Both the position numbers and the translations under genes were made by a program. From assembly GCA_958295815.1 (NCBI GenBank), contig OY282374.1, positions 2,438,856 to 2,502,855 on the forward strand: DNA of 64,000 bases, written 5' to 3'. The first letter of the stretch is position 1, and each line of letters begins with the position of its first letter. The notes under the pieces are model-generated. The model saw nothing but the letters and a program-made list of their open reading frames with translations. It searched no databases and was not told where the DNA came from. This DNA comes from Candidatus Poribacteria bacterium (GTDB lineage: Bacteria > Poribacteria > WGA-4E > WGA-3G). This document shows, in pieces, positions 52,006-62,074 of this stretch.

Positions 52006-53619
52006 ATGGAAGAAAACATCCTTGAACTTCGGAACGTCACAAAAACCTTCGGAGACTTCGTTGCTGTTGACAGTGTTGACTTTGAACTGCAAGCCGGTGA
52101 GATCCATGCGATTTTAGGTGAAAACGGTGCCGGTAAATCCACGCTGATGAATCTTATCTATGGACTTTACCATCCATCCGACGGACGAATCTACGTTACC
52201 GATCGCGAAAAATGGCGGTATCGGTTGCGCGCAAAATCGCCGCGTGATGCTATTGCCACCGGCATCGGCATGGTACATCAGCACTTTATGCTGGTTGAAA
52301 ATCTCACCGTCGCCGAGAACATCGCCTTGAGTCTTGGGCAATTTCGGGCAGGTGTAGCCAAAAGCATATCCGAAAACGGTAGCTACAAAGATTGGTTCGG
52401 AAAGTTCCTTTTCAAGAAAGATGAGGCAATCCGTATTACCGAAGCACTCTCGGAGCGGTTTGGCTTGACTGTCGATCCAAGTACATTGGTGCGAAGCCTA
52501 TCAGTCGGCTTAAAACAACGCGTAGAGATCCTAAAGGCACTTGCTGTCGATGCCCGAATCCTGATTCTTGATGAACCCACAGCCGTCCTAAGCCCACAAG
52601 AGGTAGAAGGCTTCTTCACGATTCTACGCAAACTCCAAGCCGATGGTCGCGCTATCATCTTCATTAGCCACAAGATGAAAGAGGTTTTAGAGATCAGCGA
52701 CAGAATCACCGTTTTAAGACGCGGCAAAAAAGTCTACCTCGGTCCAACTGGAGAACTAACCGCACGGGAACTCGCAAGGGAGATGATCGGAGAAGACATC
52801 AACGAAGTCGAACGTTCAGCCAATGCCGACATTGGCAGCGATCCTCCAGACAACGTCCTACAACTCTCCAATCTGACAGTCCTCGGCGATCGTGATGAAG
52901 TCGCAGTCTCGGATGTCTCTATGGAATCCCGTCGTGGCGAAATCGTAGGCATCGCTGGCGTTGACGGCAACGGACAACGGGAACTCGCTGAAGCCATTAT
53001 GGGGCTGCGACACAACGCTTCCGGGACAATAAGCATCTTGGGTGCCAACCCGAAAGGAATTAAAGCCGTTCGGCAGCGTGGCGTCGGTTATATCCCCGAA
53101 GATAGACAGACAACAGGGGTTATCGCAGCCTTTTCTGTTACGGAAAACCTCTTGCTAAACGTGACGCACTTAGACAACCTCACCCACTGGAATGTCCTTA
53201 ACCAAAAGCGGAAGCGAGAAACCGCAGAACAACTCATTACTGATTATGACATCCGTCCGCCTGTTGCCGATACGCCTGCTTCATCGCTCTCCGGTGGTAA
53301 CCAACAAAAAATCGTCATCGCACGAGAAATCTCACTTCACCCCGATCTCCTTATCGCCGTTAACCCGACACGTGGCTTAGATGTCAACGCCGCTCGCTAC
53401 GTCCATGAGAACCTGTTGGCACAACGCAACCAAAAGAAATCAGTCCTGCTAATCTCAACGGAATTAGACGAGGTCCTGCTGCTAAGCGATCGACTCTATG
53501 TTATGTCAAGAGGCAAGTTGATCGAAGCAACGGCACAGCGCAACGATATTGAGACACTCGGACTCCTAATGACCGGAGAAAGCCACACAGATCTGAGCGA
53601 TGGATTGGATGAATCATGA
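52006..53619 (+). CDS. ABC transporter ATPase, nucleoside/BMP type (two ABC domains)
   Basis: A 537-residue protein with two nucleotide-binding domains. Domain 1 has a full Walker A (GENGAGKST), LSVGLKQRVEI signature and Walker B ILILDEPTAVL; domain 2 has the degenerate Walker A GVDGNGQRE typical of this family, SLSGGNQQKIV signature and LIAVNPTRGLDV. It powers uptake through the permeases following (overlap by 4 bases, ATGA) and at 63626, with the BMP proteins as binding partners. The layout ATPase-permease-permease equals the YufO/YufP/YufQ (NupO/P/Q) nucleoside importer. Confidence 0.93.
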   Translation: MEENILELRNVTKTFGDFVAVDSVDFELQAGEIHAILGENGAGKSTLMNLIYGLYHPSDGRIYVTDREKWRYRLRAKSPRDAIATGIGMVHQHFMLVENLTVAENIALSLGQFRAGVAKSISENGSYKDWFGKFLFKKDEAIRITEALSERFGLTVDPSTLVRSLSVGLKQRVEILKALAVDARILILDEPTAVLSPQEVEGFFTILRKLQADGRAIIFISHKMKEVLEISDRITVLRRGKKVYLGPTGELTARELAREMIGEDINEVERSANADIGSDPPDNVLQLSNLTVLGDRDEVAVSDVSMESRRGEIVGIAGVDGNGQRELAEAIMGLRHNASGTISILGANPKGIKAVRQRGVGYIPEDRQTTGVIAAFSVTENLLLNVTHLDNLTHWNVLNQKRKRETAEQLITDYDIRPPVADTPASSLSGGNQQKIVIAREISLHPDLLIAVNPTRGLDVNAARYVHENLLAQRNQKKSVLLISTELDEVLLLSDRLYVMSRGKLIEATAQRNDIETLGLLMTGESHTDLSDGLDES

Positions 53620-54677
53620 AATTGTTAAAGAAAATCAATTTCCATTGGGTAGCAACGCCTGTTATAATTCTCGCGAGTGCGTTTGTTACAAACGCCGTTA
53701 TAATGTTGCTATGCCATTACAATCCATTAGAAGCCTACCAAGCAGCGGTGAGTGGAGCGTTCGGGAACGGTAGAAAGCTCGGAGAAACTCTGGTGAAAAG
53801 CACGCCGTTTCTGATGACTGGACTCTCGGTTGCAATGGCGTTTCGGTGTGGGATATGGAATATCGGTGCCGAGGGGCAATTTTTAGTCGGTGCGCTCACG
53901 GCGACATGGTTCGGGACAAAACTCGCTCCAGTTTTCCCACACACCCCGTGGATTGCAGTGCCTATCTGTCTCTGCCTCGCCGCACTTGCAGGCGGAATAT
54001 GGGGACTCATTCCAGCAATCCTCAAGGTGGCGCGCGGTGTCAACGAAGTTATCAGTACGATTATGTTGAACTACGTCGCCCTTCATCTGGTGAGTATGAT
54101 GATAGACGGCGGTCCACTGCAGGAGACAGCACAACGCGGTCCACAGAGCGATCGGATAGCAGAGTGGGTGTTCCTGCCTCGCGTCCTCCCACCGCATCGG
54201 GTCCACCTCGGTATTATTATCGCTGTGGTATTGGCGATTATTCTCACATTTATTCTCTTTAGAACAGCATTTGGATTTCAACTCCGCGCAGTAGGCGAAG
54301 GCGCAGCTGCAGCGGAAGCCGCTGGTATTTCTATTGTACAGAACACGCTCCGGGTCTTCTTCATCAGTGGCGCACTCGCAGGACTCGGAGGTGCGGTTGA
54401 ATTGACTGCCCTAACCCGTCGGTTATTCCTCAATTTTTCACCCGGATACGGCTACACCGCCATTGCTGTCGCCCTGTTGGCGAAACTAAATCCGTTGGTG
54501 ACGGTTGCGGCTGCGCTATTGTTCGGTGCTTTGACAACCGGTTCCTACAGCATGCAGCGCGAGGTCGGCATCTCTGATAAAGTGACGTTGGTGATGCAAG
54601 CAACAATTCTACTTTTCGTTATCGGTTATAGTTCCGTTCAACTTTTCCGTAAACGTGCAGCTTCGCATTCCGAGTAG
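53616..54677 (+). CDS. ABC transporter permease, YufP type
   Basis: A 353-residue BPD_transp_2 permease with about nine helices: PFLMTGLSVAMAFRCGIWNI, GAEGQFLVGALTATWFG, GVNEVISTIMLNYVALHLVS, VGEGAAAAEAAGISI and GYGYTAIAVALLAKLNPLVT. Translation is coupled to the ATPase (ATGA overlap). Its normal partner, YufQ, is now 8.9 kb downstream. Confidence 0.92.
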   Translation: MKLLKKINFHWVATPVIILASAFVTNAVIMLLCHYNPLEAYQAAVSGAFGNGRKLGETLVKSTPFLMTGLSVAMAFRCGIWNIGAEGQFLVGALTATWFGTKLAPVFPHTPWIAVPICLCLAALAGGIWGLIPAILKVARGVNEVISTIMLNYVALHLVSMMIDGGPLQETAQRGPQSDRIAEWVFLPRVLPPHRVHLGIIIAVVLAIILTFILFRTAFGFQLRAVGEGAAAAEAAGISIVQNTLRVFFISGALAGLGGAVELTALTRRLFLNFSPGYGYTAIAVALLAKLNPLVTVAAALLFGALTTGSYSMQREVGISDKVTLVMQATILLFVIGYSSVQLFRKRAASHSE

Positions 54678-54841
54678 GAGCAATTTGGAAATCGACCATT
54701 CAGTGAGGCACTCGTGCTTCGGAATCGTGATAAATATATCACTTGGGAAAACGTTTGACAAGCACTCCAAAAGACGTTACAATTGCCAACAAGGTATAGT
54801 TCTTTAATCGGGCACAGTTTCTGCATTTGGGAGAAGTACAC

Positions 54842-55066
54842 ATGCCAATTCATTGGAGAGACCATATTATTAGTACATCAGATACATTACGCGGTAAACC
54901 ACGCATCAAAGGAACTAGAATTCCAGTAAGCCTGCTCCTCGGATACTTGGCAGCGGGTTATACACCAGACGAAATCATTGTCGAATTCCCTGATCTCAAA
55001 GTAGTCCAGATCCAAGCCTGCCTTGACTACGCGCGTGAATTGGCAGATTTTGAGGAAGTTGCTTAA
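54842..55066 (+). CDS. DUF433 antitoxin-like protein with a decayed partner
   Basis: A 74-residue DUF433 protein: HIISTSDTLRGKPRIKGTRI and YLAAGYTPDEIIVEFPDLKVVQIQACLDYARE. The ATG at 54842 follows GGGAG. Its stop overlaps the start of a DUF5615 remnant (TAATG). Not a close copy of the DUF433 at 26102. Confidence 0.85.
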   Translation: MPIHWRDHIISTSDTLRGKPRIKGTRIPVSLLLGYLAAGYTPDEIIVEFPDLKVVQIQACLDYARELADFEEVA

Positions 55067-55174
55067 TGGGATTGCAGTTTTTAGCAGATCAATGCGTTCC
55101 TACTGCCGTTAATGGGACACTATAATGGCAAACTTTTCTTGGTAGAAGTACACCGAATCCGAATCCGTCAATGA
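55066..55174 (+). pseudogene. DUF5615 PIN-like toxin remnant with an internal deletion
   Basis: The N-terminus MGLQFLADQCVPTAV starts in the overlap with the DUF433 stop and then goes out of frame. Directly after, in another frame, comes GKLFLVEVHRIRIRQ-stop, which is the C-terminus of the same family. The catalytic middle (about 80 codons) is gone, with the junction near 55110-55120. The intact pair at 25741-26344 shows what is lost. So the antitoxin half remains without its partner. Confidence 0.75.
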
Positions 55175-55300
55175 TAAAATTTCAACCAAAAAAGCTAAAC
55201 GTAGATCGTGCAAGAACCTTCATATTCGTAGGTGCTTGAGTACTCCGAAATTTCAGCGAAACCCAACACATCCCCTGAAAAACGCTATGGAGGCACTTAC

Positions 55301-58300
55301 ATGCAGATCAAACGCTTATTCATCACTATAACTGTTCTGTTCTGTCTTTTGCTCCCGAACCTTGTACATGCACAACGACATGAGCGTCCCATCGTGAAGC
55401 TTATCTACTTTCTTCCGCGAGACCGTCAGCCTCAGCCAAACATAAACGGAAAAATAGATAGTATGATAAAGGACACACAACGATTCTACGCTGATCACAT
55501 GGAAAACCACGGATTCGGTAGAAAAACTTTCTTGTATGAAACCGACGCACGCGGGAATGCTATTGTGCATCATATTAAGGGAAAATTCAGAGATACGCAT
55601 TATCATAATCTGTCATCGATAGTTTGGGAGGAAATTAAGGAACATGTAGACTTGCCAGGGAGCATCTATCTCACCTTGTTGGATATTAGTAGTGAAATCA
55701 TTGGTCTTGGCGAAAACCGTGACGAAGTGTGTGGTTTAGGAGGAGCCGCGGGAAGTCACACAGGAATAGCACTCATGCCTGCGTCTGGAGATTGCTTTAA
55801 TCTTCGGGTTGCTGCCCACGAACTCGGTCACAGTTTCGGACTCCTACACGACTTTAGGAACGATACCTTCCTTATGTCTTATGGCGGCGGAATTTATCTG
55901 TCCCCATGCGATGCCGAATGGTTGGATGTCCACCGCGCACTTAATGCGAGCCAACCCGCTGCCAACAAACAACCTACAATTGAGATGCTCCCACCGAGTC
56001 TTGCAGCATCTCCTAACGCGATTCGTTTCCGTTTCAAAATTACCGATCCTGAAGGACTCCACCAAGCAAGACTACATACAAAAACAATTGTTGGTCTCGG
56101 AGTAGGAGCTCCTGAAGTAGTAAGTTGTAAGCGATTAAACGGAAACCCAAGTACCACTGCTGAATTAATCACCACGTATCTGGGAGCAGATAATAAGTCC
56201 GTATCCTTGCAGGTTATAGATACGAATGGAAACTTTATGATGTCTAAAGAGTTTCCCGTCAATATTGCTTCCCTGCTGCCCCGCGCCAGAACTGTATCGA
56301 TTCCAGATGCGAATTTAGCAGCTGCAATACGTCAAGAGATTGGCAGTTCAATCACGACGCACACCATACTTAATCTTACGCGTCTTGATGCTCGCAACCG
56401 TGGAATAAAAAATCTTACGGGTCTTGAACACGCACAACATCTCAAAGAACTTAACCTAAGCTGGGAATATATCAACGCGAGGGGATTTGTTAACAGCAAT
56501 AATATATCAAATCTTTCGCCCTTGGCGAATTTAACACAACTGACTCTGTTATATCTTTCCAAAAATTCTATCTCAAATATATCCACACTCTCGAAGATGA
56601 CGCAACTGGTTTATCTGGATATTTCCGATAACACTATCTCAGATATATCTGCACTCTCACAGATGACACAATTAGATTGGTTAGACCTTTCCAACAACAC
56701 TATCTCAGATATATCTGCACTCTCACAGATGACGCAATTAGATTGGTTAGACCTTTCCAACAACACTATCTCAAATCTTTTACCACTGACGGAACTAACA
56801 CACCTCAGAAAACTGGATCTTGAGGACAATGACATTTCAGACATATCGGCACTGGCGAAGATGACACAACTGACAAACTTGCATCTTTCCGATAACAGTA
56901 TTTCGGATATATCGGCATTGGCGAAGATGACGCGGCTCATATATCTGTCGGTTGGGAACAACCTCATCTCAGATATATCTCCTCTGGTTAGGTCAGTCCA
57001 ATTAAGGGCAGACTTGACGGGCGTAGATTTTTTTCTTCATAACAACCCGTTAAGTTATACTTCTATCTACACGCACATCCCTGCCATCCAAGCAAAAGGA
57101 ATTACGGTCTGGTTTGCCCCTCGCACACCAACTACGATGGTAAAAATTTTAGGAGACACTCAGCAAGGCACTCTCAATACGACGTTACCACTTCCATTTG
57201 TCGTAGAAGTTCGGGATGACAAGGATCGCACATTTGAGGAGGTACCAGTGACCTTCACTGTCACCACTGGTAACGGAAAATTGAATGTCACAAAGACCAC
57301 GACGGATTCCACTGGTAGGGCAGAAGCCCTTTTAACACTGGGGCAAACCGGTGGCACAACACGGGTCCAGGTGTCAGCAGAAAAAATATCACACCCCCTG
57401 GAATTTACAGCAAAGGCTGTACTTCGTACCGAGACTATAACTATCCCAGATGCAGCACTCCGTACCGAGATAGCCAGGTCCCTTGGTAAGCCTCGCGGTG
57501 ATCCAATTACCATGATGGATATGCTGAGATTAACCGCACTATCAGCCAACGCTGTTAACATTCACGACCTAACAGGGCTACAACACGCTGTGACACTCAC
57601 AACACTTTCACTCAACAACAATAGTATCTCTGACATCAAACCCTTGGCAGGCTTGGTCCAACTGAAAACGTTATCTCTCAATAACAATCGTATCCGAGAG
57701 GTAACGTCGCTCGCGAGTTTAACGCAACTGAAAATACTATCGCTCGACGATAATCATATTTCGGATGTCTCCTCTCTCGTCGGATTATCGCAGTTGGAGA
57801 CGTTGTCGATTAATAACAACCACCTATCAGATATTGCCCCTTTCACAGAATTACCACAACTCAAAATACTGCATCTGCGGGACTGTCTGTTGAGTTATCC
57901 TTCGCTCTACACGCATATCCCAACGCTTCAATCCGGCGGCACGAGCGTAACATTCACGCCTCGCACACCAACAATACATGTGAGAATATCAGAACTACGC
58001 GGCGTAGTGGGTGAAACACTACCACTTGTCGCTGAGGTACAAGATGATAACGGATTCGTGTTTTCAGGGGCACCCGTTAGGTTTACGACTATCTCTGGCG
58101 GTGGTAACCTGTCTATGTCAAATACCATCACCGATAGGACCGGTAAAGCTATAACGAGCATCACACTCGGAGCAACGCCTGGTAATAATACTGTGCGCAC
58201 CACGACTCCAAAGGATCGACAACCGGCTATTTTCACCATCATCGCTATTAGTCCCAATTCCATTGTAACCATTCCCGATGCCAATCTTCAGGCAAAAATA

Positions 58301-60106
58301 GCAGAAACTCTCGGCAAACCACTGAATTCCGAACTAACGGCAAGAGATATGAGGGGGTTGACGCGTCTTGAAGCTCCAAATGTAAACATCAGCGATCTAA
58401 CTGGTCTGGAATACGCGCATTCTCTCAGAGTTTTAGACCTTGGCAGTGAATATATCTCAGGACAGCCATTGAGCAACAGCAATACGATATCTGATCTTTC
58501 TCCGCTTGCGGGATTAACCCAATTAAACTCTCTTGATCTTGAAAGGAATGAGATTTCAGATATATCCCCACTCTCTGGACTTACAGGGCTGAGTGTCCTA
58601 TATCTTTCAACCAATTCTATCTCAGACGTATCTCCACTCTCCGGCCTCACACGACTGAAAACTCTCGATATTTCAGCCAATTCTATCTCGGATATATCCA
58701 TACTCTCCGAACTTATACAACTGAACATATTCTTTCTTTCATACAATTCTATCTCAGATATATCCGTACTCTCCGAACTTACACAACTACAACTCCTGTA
58801 TCTTGGAGCCAATACTGTCTCAGATATATCTCCACTTGCGAATCTAACACAGCTGTCAGAGTTATCTCTTGGAGTCAATTCTATCTCAGATGTATCGCCG
58901 CTCTCTGGGCTTACACAACTGCAACGTTTACATCTTTTACACAATTCTATTTCAGATATATCCCCACTTGCAAACCTGAGGGAACTGATAGTTCTGTATC
59001 TTTCCAGTAACAATATTACAGACGTATCCCCATTGGTAGACTTAAACCTGACAGGCTTACAATGGAACAAAACAGGTCTTTTTCTTGTAGATAACCCATT
59101 GAGTCACGCCTCAGTATATGAACATATCCCAGCGATGCAGGCGAAAGGGATTATCATAGCGTTTGACAATCGCGCTCACCCGATACTCTTGAAGATTTCA
59201 GGTGATGACCAAGCAGGAGAGGCAGGTACGATATTAGAAAATCCCATCGTTGTTGAAGCACAGAACGAGAAGGGAGAACCTATGCAAGGCGCGGAGATTA
59301 CATTCACCGTTGTTACAGGTGGAGGAAGCCAAGGGGGTATCGTCGCGCCAATCATTACAACGGATGCCAACGGCAGAGCACAGACGACACTCACACTCGG
59401 ACCAACCCTCGGAACCAATAAAGTTACCGTGACCGGCAGAGGTTTACCAGAGGTGACCTTTACAGCAACCGCTACCATACCCGCAAATCCAACTAAGGCT
59501 GCAGATGCCAACGGAGATGGTATAGTAAATGATCAGGATATCGAGGCGGTTACCTCCCAATTGGGGCAGCAAGGCGAAAATGATGCCGATGTCAACGGAG
59601 ATGGTGTGGTGAACATCGCAGATCTGATCTTGGTTATCGGTGCAATTGAGGGTGACGCAGCAGCACCTTCCCTGCATCCAGTACTACTCTCGAAATTCTC
59701 AGTTGCGGACATTCAGCAATGGTTAGACGAAGCCAAGTTGTTGGGTGAGACAGGCGCTGCCTATCTGCGCGGTATCGCCGTATTAGAACAACTCCTCATC
59801 GTCATGATCCCCAAAGAAACAGTCCTATTGGCAAACTATCCAAACCCATTCAACCCAGAGACATGGATACCTTACCAGTTGGCAAAACCCGCAGAGGTTA
59901 CACTGCACATCTATGCAGTGGACGGGACATTAGTGCGGAAACTGGTACTTGGACATCAACTCGCGGGAATGTATCATAGCAAAAGCCGTGCGGTGTATTG
60001 GGATGGTCAGAATGCACAAGGTGAACCCGTTGCAAGTGGCATCTATTTCTATATGCTAACTGCAGATGATTTCGCAGCAACACGAAAAATGCTGATAAGA
60101 AAATAG
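55301..60106 (+). CDS. giant secreted metalloprotease-like, leucine-rich-repeat, dockerin and FlgD-type-tail protein
   Basis: A 1601-residue protein. Signal peptide MQIKRLFITITVLFCLLLPN..VHAQ; residues 35-245 are a metzincin-like domain with HELGHSFGLLHD at 173-184; internalin/SDS22-type LRRs at about 340-565, 727-863 and 1000-1253 (unit xLxxLxxLxLxxNxISDIS); invasin-type Ig-like domains at 616-707, 890-983 and 1293-1393 (VTFTVTTGNG.., TTDSTGRAEALLTLG); two dockerin-like calcium repeats at 1400-1450 (DANGDGIVNDQD, DVNGDGVVNIAD); and a FlgD-like C-terminal sorting domain at 1507-1601 (NYPNPFNPETWIPY..GIYFYML). The ATG at 55301 has GGAGG 8 bases before. Likely a surface protein for host or matrix contact. 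Lies in the interrupted transporter locus. Confidence 0.88.
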   Translation: MQIKRLFITITVLFCLLLPNLVHAQRHERPIVKLIYFLPRDRQPQPNINGKIDSMIKDTQRFYADHMENHGFGRKTFLYETDARGNAIVHHIKGKFRDTHYHNLSSIVWEEIKEHVDLPGSIYLTLLDISSEIIGLGENRDEVCGLGGAAGSHTGIALMPASGDCFNLRVAAHELGHSFGLLHDFRNDTFLMSYGGGIYLSPCDAEWLDVHRALNASQPAANKQPTIEMLPPSLAASPNAIRFRFKITDPEGLHQARLHTKTIVGLGVGAPEVVSCKRLNGNPSTTAELITTYLGADNKSVSLQVIDTNGNFMMSKEFPVNIASLLPRARTVSIPDANLAAAIRQEIGSSITTHTILNLTRLDARNRGIKNLTGLEHAQHLKELNLSWEYINARGFVNSNNISNLSPLANLTQLTLLYLSKNSISNISTLSKMTQLVYLDISDNTISDISALSQMTQLDWLDLSNNTISDISALSQMTQLDWLDLSNNTISNLLPLTELTHLRKLDLEDNDISDISALAKMTQLTNLHLSDNSISDISALAKMTRLIYLSVGNNLISDISPLVRSVQLRADLTGVDFFLHNNPLSYTSIYTHIPAIQAKGITVWFAPRTPTTMVKILGDTQQGTLNTTLPLPFVVEVRDDKDRTFEEVPVTFTVTTGNGKLNVTKTTTDSTGRAEALLTLGQTGGTTRVQVSAEKISHPLEFTAKAVLRTETITIPDAALRTEIARSLGKPRGDPITMMDMLRLTALSANAVNIHDLTGLQHAVTLTTLSLNNNSISDIKPLAGLVQLKTLSLNNNRIREVTSLASLTQLKILSLDDNHISDVSSLVGLSQLETLSINNNHLSDIAPFTELPQLKILHLRDCLLSYPSLYTHIPTLQSGGTSVTFTPRTPTIHVRISELRGVVGETLPLVAEVQDDNGFVFSGAPVRFTTISGGGNLSMSNTITDRTGKAITSITLGATPGNNTVRTTTPKDRQPAIFTIIAISPNSIVTIPDANLQAKIAETLGKPLNSELTARDMRGLTRLEAPNVNISDLTGLEYAHSLRVLDLGSEYISGQPLSNSNTISDLSPLAGLTQLNSLDLERNEISDISPLSGLTGLSVLYLSTNSISDVSPLSGLTRLKTLDISANSISDISILSELIQLNIFFLSYNSISDISVLSELTQLQLLYLGANTVSDISPLANLTQLSELSLGVNSISDVSPLSGLTQLQRLHLLHNSISDISPLANLRELIVLYLSSNNITDVSPLVDLNLTGLQWNKTGLFLVDNPLSHASVYEHIPAMQAKGIIIAFDNRAHPILLKISGDDQAGEAGTILENPIVVEAQNEKGEPMQGAEITFTVVTGGGSQGGIVAPIITTDANGRAQTTLTLGPTLGTNKVTVTGRGLPEVTFTATATIPANPTKAADANGDGIVNDQDIEAVTSQLGQQGENDADVNGDGVVNIADLILVIGAIEGDAAAPSLHPVLLSKFSVADIQQWLDEAKLLGETGAAYLRGIAVLEQLLIVMIPKETVLLANYPNPFNPETWIPYQLAKPAEVTLHIYAVDGTLVRKLVLGHQLAGMYHSKSRAVYWDGQNAQGEPVASGIYFYMLTADDFAATRKMLIRK

Positions 60107-60116
60107 TTTTTTGATA

Positions 60117-60134
60117 TTAGTAGTTTTGGGATTG
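60117..60134 (+). repeat. left 18-bp inverted repeat of the AT-rich module
   Basis: TTAGTAGTTTTGGGATTG, matched exactly in inverse orientation at 63592-63609. Just after the LRR gene stop. The pair encloses the HEPN, HsdS and IS1595 region. No clear target duplication was found outside. Confidence 0.75.
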
Positions 60135-60168
60135 GTTAAATATAGTATAACATTTTATTTTCTTATTT

Positions 60169-62067
60169 TTACTCAACGATACCAATTGTTCCATTAGGTC
60201 CAGTTCTACCTGTAAAATTATCTACACCAAAATGTTCAATAAAACAAGTTATGGGATTGACTTTTTTATCAGCATTAAAATCTTCTATCCATTGGATTAG
60301 TTCGTCTGTAATTTTATAGTGGGGTTTCGCCTCTGCCCTTGATTCTACAATTATTTCAGTATCTTTGTTGCTGTAAATATCTCTGTCGCTGTATTGGAAA
60401 GATACATCATGAGCGTTTAGATTATCCTTGATAATCGGGTTATTATTTAGGGTTTCAACTAAGGGATCATTAATATCCAAAAAATCAGGGATAACACTGT
60501 CATCAGTTTGTAGCCATACTTTTACATATTTATGGATTAAATCTTCTAATTGGTCATTGTCTAATCCTATCTCATTTTTGTCATCTATGAAATATATCTT
60601 ACCTTTACAGCGTATAGCGTGATTTTTTACAATGCTCCTTACTGTATCTAATTCCTTTTTTTCTTTGTGGCATTTTTCTATGGTTTCTTTTGTAATATCA
60701 AATTCTATTCTTTGGTGAGCGGTATACTTTCGCACAGGATATATATCTAACTTACGTAGAATGTTATTAATGTCTCCGATAAGAAGGTCTGAATGCATAG
60801 TAGTTGTTATTTCATTCAATTTAAAATCAATACGCAATTCGTAATGCTTGTTAATAGATTCAAAAATCTGTGAAAGTATTTCAAGGAACTTCTTGATTAA
60901 TGGTATGTCTATGAGTAAATTTTGCAATTCTAAAAAAAGTTCATCTGCGTTTTGAGTGGGCAGATAATCTAAATCTATGTGAGCGAATAATTTGTTTCGC
61001 AATTTTATGAGCCTGCTATAATCATTCAAGTTGTTATTGTAGAGTGTTTTTAATAAATTTGCTATCTTTTTGCCAATGACAGTTTTTTTCAAATCTTCGT
61101 CATTAACAAAGAAAAAGAAGGATATGGTGTTATGTTCTGTGTCTTTATCTATTAAATTACATATACCTATTACTATGTCTTTATAGATTCTTTTAGTGTA
61201 ATCAGCCCAAAACATTGGATTTTCATTGTATATGGCTTCTATATTGCTCACCACATTCTGTGTTAGCGGATCATTCATAAAACGGAACGAGAATATTTTG
61301 GGTAACAAACCGTCAAGAATGCGACAACTTCTATTTAATTCAACCCATATTTCATAGTAACCTCTTACCATATTACCAATCTTATCGCAAACAAATTTTC
61401 CCAGTTTGGGGTGCTTCTCTTTGCATTTCATGGGTATATGGTCGGATAAAAACCAAATTCTATTTTGAATGTCGGTTTTGTTTACCCTAATTATTTTGGT
61501 GTTGGCACGATGGTATTGGGGGTTTTTTAATAATGAATATCCCTTTTTGATGCTATCAAGTGAGAGTATATATATATCTGTATTATCTTCACTTTTTTGT
61601 GTGGGTTCAAGAAATCTCTCTGTCTCAACTACGGGGAAATAGATAAAATCACTACAGGAACATACCAAGTAATTCTGTTTGATGACAGAAAATAAATGTT
61701 CTTTGTAATTAGGATTTACCAATACATAATTTTGTTTTAATACTATTTTGTCATCGCACTTGTCACAGTATTCGTGGTTACAGTATTTATGGCGGAATAT
61801 GGCACGAAAATTCCTGTCTTTAAAAGCATCTTTCTGTTTTTTTACCAATGATTGCATAAGGCGATTTTGGTGTTCATCAGAATATGTTTTTATTTTTTCT
61901 TCTATTTCACTATGGCATTTTGGGCAGAACTTTTCATTGATGTCCCAAAATTCCGTATAGCAATACTCTTTAGTGGTAAAATTGCAAGATTCTTCGGCAT
62001 TAAAAAGATAAAAAACTTCTCCTTTATCTTTGTCGGACAATTTATATTTTTCGTCTATAAAATCCAT
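60169..62067 (-). CDS. HEPN-domain protein with zinc-cysteine clusters, candidate defence effector
   Basis: A 632-residue, Lys/Asn/Ile-rich protein unlike its neighbours in composition. N-terminal part has C-x2-C pairs (48/51, 101/104, and C136/138) suggesting zinc ribbons. Near residues 350-365 the sequence LIKLRNKLFAHIDLDYLP fits the HEPN RNase motif R-x4-6-H (R357, H363) within a helical region resembling AbiU2-type HEPN domains; helices follow (LQNLLIDIPLIKKFLEILSQ). The C-terminal 200 residues are not recognised. HEPN proteins with this motif are mostly RNases in abortive-infection and toxin systems. The HsdS fragment gene ends 7 bases upstream, so the two form a unit. I do not recognise a full-length family. 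Confidence 0.6.
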   Translation of the reverse strand: MDFIDEKYKLSDKDKGEVFYLFNAEESCNFTTKEYCYTEFWDINEKFCPKCHSEIEEKIKTYSDEHQNRLMQSLVKKQKDAFKDRNFRAIFRHKYCNHEYCDKCDDKIVLKQNYVLVNPNYKEHLFSVIKQNYLVCSCSDFIYFPVVETERFLEPTQKSEDNTDIYILSLDSIKKGYSLLKNPQYHRANTKIIRVNKTDIQNRIWFLSDHIPMKCKEKHPKLGKFVCDKIGNMVRGYYEIWVELNRSCRILDGLLPKIFSFRFMNDPLTQNVVSNIEAIYNENPMFWADYTKRIYKDIVIGICNLIDKDTEHNTISFFFFVNDEDLKKTVIGKKIANLLKTLYNNNLNDYSRLIKLRNKLFAHIDLDYLPTQNADELFLELQNLLIDIPLIKKFLEILSQIFESINKHYELRIDFKLNEITTTMHSDLLIGDINNILRKLDIYPVRKYTAHQRIEFDITKETIEKCHKEKKELDTVRSIVKNHAIRCKGKIYFIDDKNEIGLDNDQLEDLIHKYVKVWLQTDDSVIPDFLDINDPLVETLNNNPIIKDNLNAHDVSFQYSDRDIYSNKDTEIIVESRAEAKPHYKITDELIQWIEDFNADKKVNPITCFIEHFGVDNFTGRTGPNGTIGIVE

Positions 62068-62074
62068 GTTTAAC

